Shown piece by piece: positions 43,361 to 53,068 of a DNA stretch of 64,000 nt. Source of the stretch: Actinobacteria bacterium HGW-Actinobacteria-2 (GTDB lineage Bacteria > Actinomycetota > Actinomycetes > Propionibacteriales > Propionibacteriaceae); assembly GCA_002841335.1 (NCBI GenBank), contig PHEY01000002.1:1-64000 (forward strand), written 5' to 3'. The stretch's first letter is position 1. Every line of letters begins with the position of its first letter. A model generated the notes under the pieces. The model saw nothing but the letters and a program-made list of their open reading frames with translations. It ran no database searches and had not been told where the DNA came from. The translations under genes and the position numbers were made by a program.

Positions 43361-43372
43361 TCAAACGTTTGA
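43361..43372. promoter_or_regulatory. Candidate operator upstream of pflB
   Basis: TCAAACGTTTGA, a perfect 12-bp palindrome about 110 bp before pflB. The central AACGTT is typical of LacI-family sites. No FNR or Rex consensus was seen nearby. Confidence 0.45.
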
Positions 43373-43484
43373 CTTAGACTCTTCTTCAGCACCTCTCGCC
43401 ACGAGCGGACGGCGCTAACCATCCAATGAAGGACCCCACCCGAACGCGGGGCAATCCGCCGTGCTCGGGCAATGAAGGAGACTG

Positions 43485-45755
43485 ATGACCACCGAGGTGG
43501 AAGAGCTCGCTGGGCTCTACCGGGAAGACCCCTGGGACGGCTTCGCCCGCGGCGCATGGACCGAATCGATCGACGTGCGCGATTTCATCATGGCGAACTT
43601 CACGCCCTACCTCGGCGATGCCAGCTTCCTGGCCGGGCCGACCCCCAAGACCCTGCGCGTCTGGGACACCCTGCAGCGTGACTATCTCAGCGTCGAGCGT
43701 GAGCGCCGCGTCTACGACGTCGAGACCCACATCCCCGCCGACGTGGACGCCTTCGCCCCCGGCCTGATCAGCGACGAGGACGACGTGATCGTCGGCCTGC
43801 AGACCGACGTCCCGCTGAAGCGGCCGATGATGCCGGCCGGCGGCTGGCGGATGGTCGAGACCGCCATCAAGGAGGCCGGCCTCACCCCCGACGCAACGCT
43901 GAAGAAGATCTTCACTCAGTACCGCAAGACCCACAACCAGGCGGTCTTCGACATCTACACCCCGCGGATCCGAGCGGCCCGCAGCTCCCACCTGCTCACT
44001 GGCCTGCCGGACGCCTACGGCCGCGGCCGGATCATCGGCGACTACCGTCGGGTCGCGCTCTACGGCGTCGACCGGTTGATCGAAGCCAAACAGCTCGACA
44101 TGGACTCGGTCAACGACCAGCCGTTCAGCGAGAACTGGGCCCGCTACCGCGAAGAGCACGCCGAGCAGATCAAGGCGCTGGTCAAGCTGCGCAACCTCGG
44201 CGAGAGCTACGGCTTCGACCTGTCCCGTCCGGCCGCCAACTACCGCGAGGCCGTCCAGTGGACCTACTTCGCCTACCTGGCCAGCGTGAAGAGCCAGGAC
44301 GGCGCCGCGATGAGCATCGGGCGGTTGAGCGGCTTCTTCGACATCTACGCCGAACGTGATCTGGCCACCGGCGAGATCACCGAGGACGAGGTGCAGGAGG
44401 TCATCGATGCCCTGGTCACCAAGCTGCGCATCGTCCGTTTCCTGCGCACGATCGAGTACGACCAGATCTTCTCCGGCGATCCGTACTGGGCCACCTGGTC
44501 CGACGGCGGCATGACCAACGACGGCCGCACCCTGGTCACCAAGACGTCCTTCCGGCTGCTGCAGACCCTGCGCAACCTCGGCCCGGCCCCCGAGCCCAAC
44601 ATCACCATCTACTGGGACGCCGCGATGCCGGCCGGCTACAAGGAGTTCTGCTCGCAGATCTCGATCGAGACCTCCGCGCTGCAGTACGAGTCCGACGCCG
44701 ACATCCGCTGCCACTGGGGCGACGACACCGCGATCGCCTGCTGCGTCTCGCCGATGGCCATCGGCAAGCAGATGCAGTTCTTCGGCGCCCGGCTGAACGC
44801 GGCGAAGGCACTGCTGTATGCCGTCAACGGCGGCCGCGACGAGCGCACCGGCAAGCAGATCGTGACCGGCTTCGAGCCGATCACCGGGGACGAGCCGCTG
44901 AGTTTCGATGAGGTCTGGGCCAAGTACGACGACATGCTCACCCACGCGGTGGAGACCTATGTCGAGGCCCTGAACATCATCCACTACAGCCACGACAAGT
45001 ACGCCTACGAGGCCGTCGAGATGGCGCTGCACGACGACGAGATCGTGCGCACCATGGGCTGCGGCATCGCCGGGCTGTCGATCGTGGCCGACTCGCTGGC
45101 TGCGATCAAGTACGCCACCGTCACCCCCGTCCGTGACGAGACCGGCCTGGTGGTCGACTACATCACCGAAGGCGACTTCCCGGTTTACGGCAACGACGAC
45201 GACCGCGCCGACGACCTGGCCCGGCTCGTGGTCAAGACCGTGATGGACAAGATCAAGGCGATCAAGCTCTACCGCGACGCCGTGCCGACCCAATCGGTGC
45301 TGACCATCACCTCCAATGTGGTCTACGGCAAGTTCACCGGCGCCTTCCCGTGCGGCCACCCGGCCGGCACCCCGTTCGCCCCGGGCGCCAACCCAGAGAA
45401 CGGCCGCGACACCCACGGCATGCTCGCCTCGATGCTCAGCGTCGGCAAGCTCGACTACGCCGACGCGTTGGACGGCATCTCGCTGACCAACACGATCACC
45501 CCCGCCGCCCTGGGACGCACCGAGGACGAGCGGGTCGCCAACCTGGTCGGCATCCTGGACGCCGGCTTCGGTGAGGGGCTCTACCACGCCAACATCAACG
45601 TGTTGAACCGGGAGACCCTGATCGACGCGATGGAGCACCCGGAGAACTACCCGCAGCTGACCATTCGGGTGTCGGGCTACGCGGTGAACTTCACCAAGCT
45701 CACCCGCGAGCAGCAGTTGGACGTGCTGTCGCGCACCTTCCACGAAGCGGTCTAA
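43485..45755 (+). CDS. pflB: Pyruvate formate-lyase (formate C-acetyltransferase)
   Basis: Glycyl-radical enzyme cleaving pyruvate with CoA to acetyl-CoA and formate under anoxia. 756 residues, the usual PflB length. The adjacent catalytic cysteines are in [10 protein letters not shown] (Cys419-Cys420), and the radical Gly is in [13 protein letters not shown] (Gly731). AAGGAG precedes ATG 43485. The pflA start touches the pflB stop, and focA follows, giving a complete fermentation operon. Confidence 0.97.
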   Translation: MTTEVEELAGLYREDPWDGFARGAWTESIDVRDFIMANFTPYLGDASFLAGPTPKTLRVWDTLQRDYLSVERERRVYDVETHIPADVDAFAPGLISDEDDVIVGLQTDVPLKRPMMPAGGWRMVETAIKEAGLTPDATLKKIFTQYRKTHNQAVFDIYTPRIRAARSSHLLTGLPDAYGRGRIIGDYRRVALYGVDRLIEAKQLDMDSVNDQPFSENWARYREEHAEQIKALVKLRNLGESYGFDLSRPAANYREAVQWTYFAYLASVKSQDGAAMSIGRLSGFFDIYAERDLATGEITEDEVQEVIDALVTKLRIVRFLRTIEYDQIFSGDPYWATWSDGGMTNDGRTLVTKTSFRLLQTLRNLGPAPEPNITIYWDAAMPAGYKEFCSQISIETSALQYESDADIRCHWGDDTAIACCVSPMAIGKQMQFFGARLNAAKALLYAVNGGRDERTGKQIVTGFEPITGDEPLSFDEVWAKYDDMLTHAVETYVEALNIIHYSHDKYAYEAVEMALHDDEIVRTMGCGIAGLSIVADSLAAIKYATVTPVRDETGLVVDYITEGDFPVYGNDDDRADDLARLVVKTVMDKIKAIKLYRDAVPTQSVLTITSNVVYGKFTGAFPCGHPAGTPFAPGANPENGRDTHGMLASMLSVGKLDYADALDGISLTNTITPAALGRTEDERVANLVGILDAGFGEGLYHANINVLNRETLIDAMEHPENYPQLTIRVSGYAVNFTKLTREQQLDVLSRTFHEAV

Positions 45756-46613
45756 GTGCGCTCAGCTCCCGAATCCGGCTCGGCCGATCTGGCCGTCCCA
45801 CCCCCTGTGCGCGCGAGCATGCTCGGCGGTATCCCGACCGCTGAGCATCTCTCGCGCGCCGAGCTGTTGGTGGGTCAGCGCACCGGCGAGGTCGGTCTCG
45901 TCCACTCCTGGGAGCTGGTCACCGCCGTCGACGGACCGGGCACACGGATGACCACCTTCTTGGCCGGGTGCCCGCTGCGCTGCCTGTACTGCCACAACCC
46001 CGACACCTTCAGTGCCCGCGGCGGGGTGCCGGTGCTGGCCGAGGATCTGCTTGCCCAGATCCGGCGCTACCGTGGCATCTTCGCCGCGACTGGAGGTGGC
46101 ATCACCCTCTCCGGCGGTGAAGCGTTGGCCCAGCCCGCGTTCGTCCGGACGGTGGTGCGCGCGGCGCGCGAGTGGGGCGTCCATGTGACCTTGGACACCT
46201 CGGGCTTCCTGGGCCGCAACTGTGATGATGACCTGCTGGCCGACGTCGACCTGGTGCTGCTCGACGTTAAGGCCGGCGACGAGCCCACCTATCACCGCAT
46301 CACCGGCGGACGCCTGGCGCCCACCCTCGACTTCGGTCGGCGGGTGGCCGCGGCCGGCGTGGAGTTGTGGATCCGGTTCGTCCTGGTGCCGGGCCTGACC
46401 GATGCCCCCGAGACTGTGGCCGCGGTGGCCGACTACGCCGCCTCGCTGTCGACCGTGACGCGGGTGGAGGTGCTGGGCTTCCATCAACTGGGCCGCGACA
46501 AGTGGGCCGAACTCGGCCTGGACTACCAGCTCACCGACACCCCCACCCCGACCGCTGCTGAGCTGGCTGCCGTCCGGGCGGTCTTCACCGACCGCGGCCT
46601 GACCACTTACTGA
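45756..46613 (+). CDS. pflA: Pyruvate formate-lyase activating enzyme (radical SAM)
   Basis: 285 residues. Generates the glycyl radical of PflB using SAM and a 4Fe-4S cluster held by GCPLRCLYCHNPDT (Cys72, Cys76, Cys79, CxxxCxxC). A GGGITLSGGEAL segment is the SAM-binding GGE motif. The GTG start directly follows the pflB TAA with no separate ribosome site, implying reinitiation. The N-terminal extension of about 45 residues is longer than E. coli PflA; an internal start is possible but none has better support. Confidence 0.94.
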   Translation: MRSAPESGSADLAVPPPVRASMLGGIPTAEHLSRAELLVGQRTGEVGLVHSWELVTAVDGPGTRMTTFLAGCPLRCLYCHNPDTFSARGGVPVLAEDLLAQIRRYRGIFAATGGGITLSGGEALAQPAFVRTVVRAAREWGVHVTLDTSGFLGRNCDDDLLADVDLVLLDVKAGDEPTYHRITGGRLAPTLDFGRRVAAAGVELWIRFVLVPGLTDAPETVAAVADYAASLSTVTRVEVLGFHQLGRDKWAELGLDYQLTDTPTPTAAELAAVRAVFTDRGLTTY

Positions 46614-46632
46614 CTCCGTCGAGAGGCCGCCG

Positions 46633-47463
46633 ATGACGACCACCTCCCCCACTCGTGGCCCTGCGTTCGTGCCGCACGTCCTGGACGCTTTGGACGCCAA
46701 GCAGGCGCTGGCCGACGACCGCACCGCCCGCTATCTGGTTCGTGCCGGCATGGCCGGGGTGATCATCGGCGTGCTCTACCTGGCCAACTACGCGATCAGT
46801 GCCAACCTCACTGCCGCCCTCGGCGATCAGGCGGCTTTCGTCGGCAGACTCGCCGGCGCCTCGGTCTTCGGACTGGTGCTGTTCTTCATCGTCTACACCC
46901 GCTCGGAGCTGACCACCTCGACGATGATGATGGTCGGCGTCGGCGTCCAGCAGCGCCGGATGCGTCCCGGGCGCGCCCTCGGACTCCTCGGGCTGTGCAT
47001 GCTCGGCAACGCGCTGGGCGGGTTGGTGATCGCGCTACTGGTGTGGGGGTCGACGCTGCTCAGCGGGCCGACATTGGCTCTGGTCGAGCATTCGGTGGCC
47101 GCCAAGCTCGGTTACTTCGACCACGGCATCGGCGGGGTCAGCGACCTGTTCGTTCGGGCGATCTTCTGCAACCTGCTAATCAACCTGGCGATGTTGGTGG
47201 TCTACAAGGGCATGGTGACCTCCGACTTCGGGAAGTTCGTCGCGTTGTGGGGCAGCATTTTCGTGTTCACGGTGATGGGCTTTGAGCACTCGGTGGCCAA
47301 TACGGTGCTGTTCACCGTCTTCGGGGTGAGCCACGGCATCGACGTCCTTCGGGCAGCGGCCGCGATCGGCGTCGCCTTCGTCGGCAATCTCGTCGGTGGT
47401 GGGGTGCTGATCGGCGCGGTCTACGGCTACCTCAACAGTGCGCCGCGCACCCCCGCGGAGTAG
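46633..47463 (+). CDS. focA: Formate/nitrite transporter (FocA-like channel)
   Basis: 276-residue FNT-family pentameric channel with six helices, including AGMAGVIIGVLYLANYAIS, an FVGRLAGASVFGLVLFF segment and a later MGFEHSVANTVLF where the conserved pore His lies. Probably exports formate produced by PflB and re-imports it at low pH. 19 bp after pflA, same operon. Confidence 0.9.
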   Translation: MTTTSPTRGPAFVPHVLDALDAKQALADDRTARYLVRAGMAGVIIGVLYLANYAISANLTAALGDQAAFVGRLAGASVFGLVLFFIVYTRSELTTSTMMMVGVGVQQRRMRPGRALGLLGLCMLGNALGGLVIALLVWGSTLLSGPTLALVEHSVAAKLGYFDHGIGGVSDLFVRAIFCNLLINLAMLVVYKGMVTSDFGKFVALWGSIFVFTVMGFEHSVANTVLFTVFGVSHGIDVLRAAAAIGVAFVGNLVGGGVLIGAVYGYLNSAPRTPAE

Positions 47464-47627
47464 CGACTCACCGACCTCGATCAGACGTCGGCCACCGGCC
47501 GGATCGTGACCGCCACGCAGCCGAGTCAGCGGCGTCCCGCTCATTAGCCCGCGAGCCCGCAGGCACCGCTTTAGACTCCTGCTGTGGCACCGTCGAACAC
47601 CCTCTCTCTGCGCGGACACGTGAATCG

Positions 47628-49418
47628 ATGACGACTCCCGTTGCCTCCGCCAAGCCCGCCCACGTGCACCCGGTTCGTCGGGTGCTCGCCCTGTACCGGC
47701 CCTACCGCGGACGGCTGATCCTCTCCCAGGTCCTGCTGCTGTTCTCGGCCCTGGCCACCCTCGGTACAGCTGCACTCAACGCGCAGCTGGTCAACGACGG
47801 TCTGCTGGCCGGTGACACCGGGGTGATCGTCGACACCGGCATCTGGATGGCCGTACTCGGCGTGACTGCCAGCCTGCTACTGGCCGGTACCGCGGTGATC
47901 GCAGTGTTCTTCTCCCAAGGCACCGCCTACGTGCTGCGCACCCAGGCCTACGCCAGCATCCAGAAGTACTCGTTCGGCAACTTCGACGCGATGCGCACCG
48001 GAAACCTGCTGGTGCGGCTGAACTCCGATGTGATCAACGTCGCCAACGCCGTGCTCTTCGGTGTGATGCTGCTGCTGTATGCCCCGATCATGCTGGTGGT
48101 CTCGGTCGGCCTGGCCTCGATCACCGCCCCCGGGATGGTCTGGATTCTGGGCGTGGTCACGGTGGTCCTGCTGGCCATCGCGGTGATCCTGATCCGGCCG
48201 ATGGAACGGGCCTACGCGCAACGCCAGAAGCGCCTCGACGAGGTCAACAACTCCATGCAGGAGAACCTGGCCGGCGTCCGGGTGGTCAAGGCGTTCGGAC
48301 GCGAGCAGTTGGAGGTCGACCAGTTCGACCAGCGCACCGAGTTGCTGCGCCAACCGGCCCGGGCGGCCGCCTTCCGGGTGGCGCTGCTGACCCCCGCGCT
48401 GAACACCGTCACCCAGCTGGGCATTGCGATCACCTTGCTGATCGGCGGCGAGCGAGTAATCAGCGGTGACGGCACCACGATCGGCCAAGTGACCGCCTTC
48501 ACCCAGTACCTCAGCCTGGTGGTCGTCCCGCTGGGACTGGCCGCGCTGATCACGCCGTACCTGCTGCGCGGGGTCACCTCGGCCGCGCGGGTCTTCGAGA
48601 TCATCGACACCGCACCGTCCCTGCCGGAAGGAGGCACCACCGAACTGGCCACCACCGGCGGAGCCGAGATCCGGTTCGAGGGCGTCTGCTTCGGCTTCAA
48701 GACCGCCGACGACGACACCGGTGACGTTCTCCACGACATCAACCTGGTGATCAAACCCGGCCAGTCGCTCGGCATCCTGGGTGCCACCGGTTCGGGCAAG
48801 ACCGCCCTGGTCAACCTGATTCCCCGCTTCTACGACCCACGCGCGGGACGGGTGCTGATCGACGGCGTCGACGTCCGCGAGGTGCCGCTGGATCAGCTGC
48901 GCGGCATGGTCGGTGTCGCCCTGCAGGAAGCGGTGCTGTTCCAAGGCGACGTACGCGAGAACGTCCGCTTCGCCGAGCCGAACGCCACCGACGACCGAAT
49001 CAAGCAGGCGGCCGGGGCGTCCGACGCGTTCGGCTTCGTCGAGGCCCTCCCCCAGCGCTGGGATGCGCCGGTGGCCCGCCGCGGCTACAACTTCAGCGGT
49101 GGCCAACGGCAGCGGTTGTCGATGGCCCGCGCGCTGGTCCCGCGTCCCCGGGTGCTGATCCTGGACGACTCGACCAGCGCCCTGGACGTGGCCACCGAGA
49201 CCCGCGTCCAAGCCGCCATTCCCCAAGACGTCGCCGGCACCACGCTGATCTACGTCGCCCAGCGGATCAGCGCGGTGATCGACCTCGATCGGATCATCTT
49301 GCTGGAGCACGGCCGGATCGCCGATGAAGGCACCCACACCGAGTTGCTGGCCCGCAGCGATCTCTACCGCGAGATCTATCAATCTCAACTCGGCGCGATC
49401 GAGGAGGTGTCGGCATGA
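47628..49418 (+). CDS. ABC exporter subunit A (degenerate-site ATPase)
   Basis: 596-residue half-transporter. The six-helix domain is followed by an ATPase with Walker A GATGSGKT and signature NFSGGQRQRLSMARAL. The Walker B catalytic Glu is replaced by Asp (VLILDDSTSALD) and the H-loop His by Gln (IYVAQRISA), so its own catalytic site is weak. This is the pattern of heterodimeric exporters, in which the partner supplies the active Glu and His. It overlaps the partner gene by 4 bp. Confidence 0.93.
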   Translation: MTTPVASAKPAHVHPVRRVLALYRPYRGRLILSQVLLLFSALATLGTAALNAQLVNDGLLAGDTGVIVDTGIWMAVLGVTASLLLAGTAVIAVFFSQGTAYVLRTQAYASIQKYSFGNFDAMRTGNLLVRLNSDVINVANAVLFGVMLLLYAPIMLVVSVGLASITAPGMVWILGVVTVVLLAIAVILIRPMERAYAQRQKRLDEVNNSMQENLAGVRVVKAFGREQLEVDQFDQRTELLRQPARAAAFRVALLTPALNTVTQLGIAITLLIGGERVISGDGTTIGQVTAFTQYLSLVVVPLGLAALITPYLLRGVTSAARVFEIIDTAPSLPEGGTTELATTGGAEIRFEGVCFGFKTADDDTGDVLHDINLVIKPGQSLGILGATGSGKTALVNLIPRFYDPRAGRVLIDGVDVREVPLDQLRGMVGVALQEAVLFQGDVRENVRFAEPNATDDRIKQAAGASDAFGFVEALPQRWDAPVARRGYNFSGGQRQRLSMARALVPRPRVLILDDSTSALDVATETRVQAAIPQDVAGTTLIYVAQRISAVIDLDRIILLEHGRIADEGTHTELLARSDLYREIYQSQLGAIEEVSA

Positions 49419-51196
49419 GCACCACGACGACTCCCCTGGCCCCGCCGAAGGAGCCCCGCGACGAGGGCCGCATGCTCGGCCGCCTGTTCGGCTACATCGG
49501 TGGCCGCGGACGCCGGGTGAAGTTCTGGTCCGCGGTCGGCCTACGGGCGATCTCGGTGGTCGCGCTGACCTCGGTCCCGGCGTTCACCGGCGCGGCAGTC
49601 AACGCCATGCGCTCCGGCGACTCCGCCGCCCTGCACACCTGGGTGATCGGTGCGATCGTGGCCGTCGGCGCCTACGCGCTGTTCGCCGGTTTCGCCGAGT
49701 TCATGATGACCCGGCTGGCCACCAATGCCACGATGAACCTGCAGCGCGACATGTTCGCCACCATGCAGCGGCTGTCGCTGAACTTCTTCGACCGCCAGCC
49801 GGTGGGCCAGCTGATGAGCCGGGTCACCAACGACACCGAGTCGGTGGCCACCTTCAACGAGAACGCGGTCTCCCAGATGATGCGTGGCATTTTCCAGGTG
49901 CTGCTGATCGTCATCTTGATGAGCGTCACCAACTGGCGGCTGACGCTGGCCGCGCTGTCGGTCGTGCCGGTGTTGCTGCTGGTCGGCGCGGTGGTGACCC
50001 GGGCCGCCGGACCGGCGTACACCCGGCTGCAGGAGCAACTCGGTGACCTGTCCGGCTTCCAGGAGGAGACCATCTCCGGGCACCGGGTGCTGATCTCCAC
50101 CCGCCGCCAGGACTGGGCCGTCCATCAGCACGACTTGCAGGCCGGTGAGGTGTTCACCACTGCGTCCAAGGCGACGTTCACCGGGTTGCTGCAGTTCCCG
50201 GCGACGATGGCGATGACCACGATCCAGATGGTCGTGGTGCTGGTCGTCGGTGGCCTGTTGGCCGCCAAGGGCGAAGCCGATGTGGGCGGCGTGATCGCTT
50301 TCGTCGGCCTGGCCGGCCTGCTGGCCTCACCGCTGTCGGACCTGTCGAACCTGGCCACCACCACCTTGTCGGCGATCGCGGCCGGACGTCGGGTGTTCGA
50401 GATCGTGGACGACCGCCCGACCGTGGTCGACGATCCTGCAGCCCAGCCGCTGACGTTCACCGGCGGCAAGGTCGAGTTCCGTGACGTCGACTTCTCCTAC
50501 GTCCCCGGACGTCAGATCCTGCGCAAGAACACCTTCACTGCACTGCCGGGCCAGAAGATTGGCATCTGTGGGCCGACCGGCGCGGGAAAGAGCACCATCA
50601 TCAACATTCTCACCCGCTACTACGACGTCGATGCCGGCGAGGTGCTGGTCGACGACCAGCCGCTGACCGCGGTGACGATCGGCAGTCTGCGGGCGAACGT
50701 CGGGATGGTGCTGCAGGAGGCTTTCCTGTTCTCCGACACGATCATGAACAACCTGCGCTACGCCCGCGAGGGCGCCACCGAGTCCGACTGCATCGCCGCG
50801 GCCAAGGAGGCCAACGCGCACGAGTTCATCGAAGCCCTTCCCGATGGCTACGACACCATGCTGGTCGAGCGCGGCGCCAACCTCAGCCAGGGGCAGCGGC
50901 AGATGCTCACCATCGCCCGAGCGATGGTGGCTCGTCCGCGGATCCTGATTCTTGATGAGGCCACCTCCAACGTGGACACCCGCACCGAGAAGCTGATCCA
51001 GGAGGGCCTGCGCAGACTGATGACCGGCACCACCTCGTTCGTGATCGCGCACCGGCTCTCCACGATTTCCGATGCCGACTCGATCCTGGTGGTCGACCAA
51101 GGCACCATCGTCCAACAAGGCACCCACGACGACCTACTGACCCAAGACGGCCTATACCGCAACCTGTGGTTCAGCCAGTTCAAAGGCAAGGCCTGA
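49415..51196 (+). CDS. ABC exporter subunit B (consensus-site ATPase)
   Basis: 593 residues. The ATPase has Walker A GPTGAGKST, intact Walker B ILILDEATSNVD and H-loop FVIAHRLST, but a noncanonical signature NLSQGQRQMLTIARAM. Combined with subunit A, the pair has one good and one weak ATP site, as in the TM287/288 or TmrAB class. The substrate is unknown; drugs, lipids or peptides are all possible. Followed by a strong terminator. Confidence 0.93.
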   Translation: MSTTTTPLAPPKEPRDEGRMLGRLFGYIGGRGRRVKFWSAVGLRAISVVALTSVPAFTGAAVNAMRSGDSAALHTWVIGAIVAVGAYALFAGFAEFMMTRLATNATMNLQRDMFATMQRLSLNFFDRQPVGQLMSRVTNDTESVATFNENAVSQMMRGIFQVLLIVILMSVTNWRLTLAALSVVPVLLLVGAVVTRAAGPAYTRLQEQLGDLSGFQEETISGHRVLISTRRQDWAVHQHDLQAGEVFTTASKATFTGLLQFPATMAMTTIQMVVVLVVGGLLAAKGEADVGGVIAFVGLAGLLASPLSDLSNLATTTLSAIAAGRRVFEIVDDRPTVVDDPAAQPLTFTGGKVEFRDVDFSYVPGRQILRKNTFTALPGQKIGICGPTGAGKSTIINILTRYYDVDAGEVLVDDQPLTAVTIGSLRANVGMVLQEAFLFSDTIMNNLRYAREGATESDCIAAAKEANAHEFIEALPDGYDTMLVERGANLSQGQRQMLTIARAMVARPRILILDEATSNVDTRTEKLIQEGLRRLMTGTTSFVIAHRLSTISDADSILVVDQGTIVQQGTHDDLLTQDGLYRNLWFSQFKGKA

Positions 51197-51200
51197 CACA

Positions 51201-51248
51201 AAGCGAGGGCGATTTCGCACCGAACATGGTGCGAAATCGCCCTCGCTT
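51201..51248. terminator. Strong bidirectional terminator
   Basis: Perfect 21-bp stem (starts AAGCGAGGGCGATTTCGCAC) with a 6-nt loop GAACAT, between the ABC exporter and the convergent oxidoreductase gene. Confidence 0.92.
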
Positions 51249-51258
51249 CTGGTTCGAC

Positions 51259-51894
51259 TCAGTAGGCGAAGTGGAGGTGGGCTTGGTGGCGGGTGGGGGT
51301 GTCGATCTCGTCCACGACGGCGGTGGCGAAGTCGGCGCCACTGATCGCGGAGTTGCCGTTGTCGTCGAACAGCGCGACTTCGCCGCTGGTGCGGTAGTGG
51401 CCGAGCTTCTCGCCGGGAGCGTAGGCGCCGAACGCGCCGGCCGGGCTGACGAACAGCCAGTCGGCATCGGTGGCGCCATCCAGCAACTCCACCAGAATCG
51501 CGTTCATCTCCTTCGCCTCGTCCGCGAACTGCGCGGGTAGATCGTCACCATCGGCGAACCGCGGCGCTCCCGGAGCCGGACGCAGCGAGCTGAAGCCGCC
51601 GATCGCCACGAAACGCGCGCCCGCCGTAGCCGCGGCATCGGCGATGGCGAGATAGGTGGGACGAAGCTTGCCCGCGTTGCTGCCCCGCGGTGACAGCGCC
51701 GCCACCACGACCTCGGCTCCGGTGAGGTCAGGAACCTCGACGGTGGCGTCCCCGGTGAGGTAGGTGACGCCGGGTACCTGGGCGTCGGGGATGCTGCGGC
51801 TGATCGAGGTGACGTGATGTCCGCGTGCGGCCGCCTCGGCCACGATTGCCGATCCCGCGTAGCCGGTTCCTCCGATGACGGTGATGTTGGTCAT
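51259..51894 (-). CDS. NAD(P)-binding oxidoreductase, atypical SDR (NmrA-like)
   Basis: 211 residues with an N-terminal Rossmann motif TVIGGTGYAGSAIVAEAAAR and a VVVAALSPRG segment, then FVAIGGFSSL. It lacks the YxxxK active site of classical SDRs; atypical members of this size bind NAD(P)H and may act as redox sensors or flavin/quinone reductases. Divergent from an HxlR regulator, a frequent pairing. Confidence 0.85.
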   Translation of the reverse strand: MTNITVIGGTGYAGSAIVAEAAARGHHVTSISRSIPDAQVPGVTYLTGDATVEVPDLTGAEVVVAALSPRGSNAGKLRPTYLAIADAAATAGARFVAIGGFSSLRPAPGAPRFADGDDLPAQFADEAKEMNAILVELLDGATDADWLFVSPAGAFGAYAPGEKLGHYRTSGEVALFDDNGNSAISGADFATAVVDEIDTPTRHQAHLHFAY

Positions 51895-51933
51895 GGTGTT
51901 TCTCCTGTTGATGCTTGTCGTAACTGGTCTTCC

Positions 51934-51954
51934 TTAGTTACTGTAGGTAACCAA
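51934..51954. promoter_or_regulatory. Probable HxlR operator in the divergent promoter region
   Basis: TTAGTTAC-TGTA-GGTAACCAA, an imperfect inverted repeat (TTRGTTAC half sites) between the oxidoreductase gene and hxlR-type gene. A nearby TCGTAACTGG at about 51918 may be a further half site. Confidence 0.55.
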
Positions 51955-51979
51955 CACTCCTTTGGGAAGAAGGCACCTT

Positions 51980-52360
51980 GTGGTAACCACCTTGGACCTG
52001 CGCCCAGGCAACCCTTACGAGGCGGGCTGCCCCACCCGCCACATCCTCGACCGCATCGGCGACAAGTGGACGGTGCTCGTGGTCGGCTCCCTCGGCCAAC
52101 GCAGCCTGCGCTTCTCCGAGCTGCGCCGGCGCATCGATGGAGTCTCACAGAAGATGCTCACCCAGACCCTGCGCAACCTCGAAGAGGACGGCCTGGTTCA
52201 CCGCGAGGTGTTCCCCGAGGTGCCCGTCCGCGTCGAATACCGGCTCACCGAGGCCGGGCTGAGCCTGCTGGAGCCGCTCCGCGCCCTGGAGGAATGGTCG
52301 ATCACCCACCTGCACCACGTCCTCGCCGCGCGCCAGGCCTACCAGCAGGAGGCCAGCTAG
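51980..52360 (+). CDS. HxlR-family transcriptional regulator
   Basis: 126-residue winged-helix protein from GTG 51980, preceded by GAAGG. The conserved Cys of the family is in YEAGCPTRHILDRIGDKWTV. The recognition region includes RFSELRRRIDGVSQKMLTQT, and the wing RVEYRLTEAG. The Cys suggests redox or aldehyde sensing. Likely represses the divergent oxidoreductase. Confidence 0.92.
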   Translation: MVTTLDLRPGNPYEAGCPTRHILDRIGDKWTVLVVGSLGQRSLRFSELRRRIDGVSQKMLTQTLRNLEEDGLVHREVFPEVPVRVEYRLTEAGLSLLEPLRALEEWSITHLHHVLAARQAYQQEAS

Positions 52361-52402
52361 GGGCGAGCAGCGAGGGGGCGGCGAACTCTCTCATCGACCC
52401 GG

Positions 52403-53068
52403 TCAGGGCGTGACGTCAGGCTGATCATCGAAGATGCCGGTTTCGTACGCCATCACCACTGCCTGCACCCGATCCCGCAGCCCCAGTTTGGTCAAGATGT
52501 GGGTGACGTGGGTCTTGACGGTCGTTTCGCTGATCCACAGCTCGACGCCGATCTCGGCGTTGGACCGTCCGCGACAGATGCCACGTAACACGTCCCATTC
52601 GCGAGTGGTGAGCTCGTCCAAGGCCGCAGGGCGGGGCTGACGAGTCTGCCGCGCAAAGGTCGTGATCACCCGCCGGGTCACCGTCGGCGACAGCAGCGCA
52701 TCCCCGTTCGCGACCGCCCGGATCGCAGCCAGCAGCTGCTCGACCGGGTCATCTTTGAGGACAAATCCGCTGGCGCCGACGCGAAGCGCCTCGTAGACGT
52801 ACTCGTCGAGGTCGAAGGTGGTCAGGATCAGCACCCGGGCGTCGGGATCGTCAGCCAGAATCTGCCGGGTGGCCGCCAGCCCGTCCAGAACAGGCATGCG
52901 AATGTCCATCAACACCACGTCAGGTCGATGGCGCCTCACCTGTGCGACCGCTTCGAGCCCCGTACTCGCCTCGCCGACGACGTCGAAGTCGTCCTGATCG
53001 GCCAACAGCATCCGAAAGCCGGCCCGCACCATGGCTTGATCGTCGGCGACGACAACCTTGATGGTCAT
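52403..53068 (-). CDS. NarL/LuxR-family response regulator
   Basis: 221 residues. The receiver domain has VVVADDQAMVRAGFRMLL and the phospho-acceptor Asp in DVVLMDIRMPVLDG, with Lys in GFVLKDDP. The C-terminal LuxR HTH is LTTREWDVLRGICRGRSNAE followed by SETTVKTHVTHILTKLGLRD. It overlaps the sensor kinase gene by 4 bp. The target genes are not evident; the downstream intergenic region is small. Confidence 0.94.
   Translation of the reverse strand: MTIKVVVADDQAMVRAGFRMLLADQDDFDVVGEASTGLEAVAQVRRHRPDVVLMDIRMPVLDGLAATRQILADDPDARVLILTTFDLDEYVYEALRVGASGFVLKDDPVEQLLAAIRAVANGDALLSPTVTRRVITTFARQTRQPRPAALDELTTREWDVLRGICRGRSNAEIGVELWISETTVKTHVTHILTKLGLRDRVQAVVMAYETGIFDDQPDVTP

Noticed and set aside
43386-45743. 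785-residue minus-strand frame opposite pflB
   Set aside because: Shadow of PflB codon bias; low-complexity Val/Gly/Asp/Gln/His composition and no motif.
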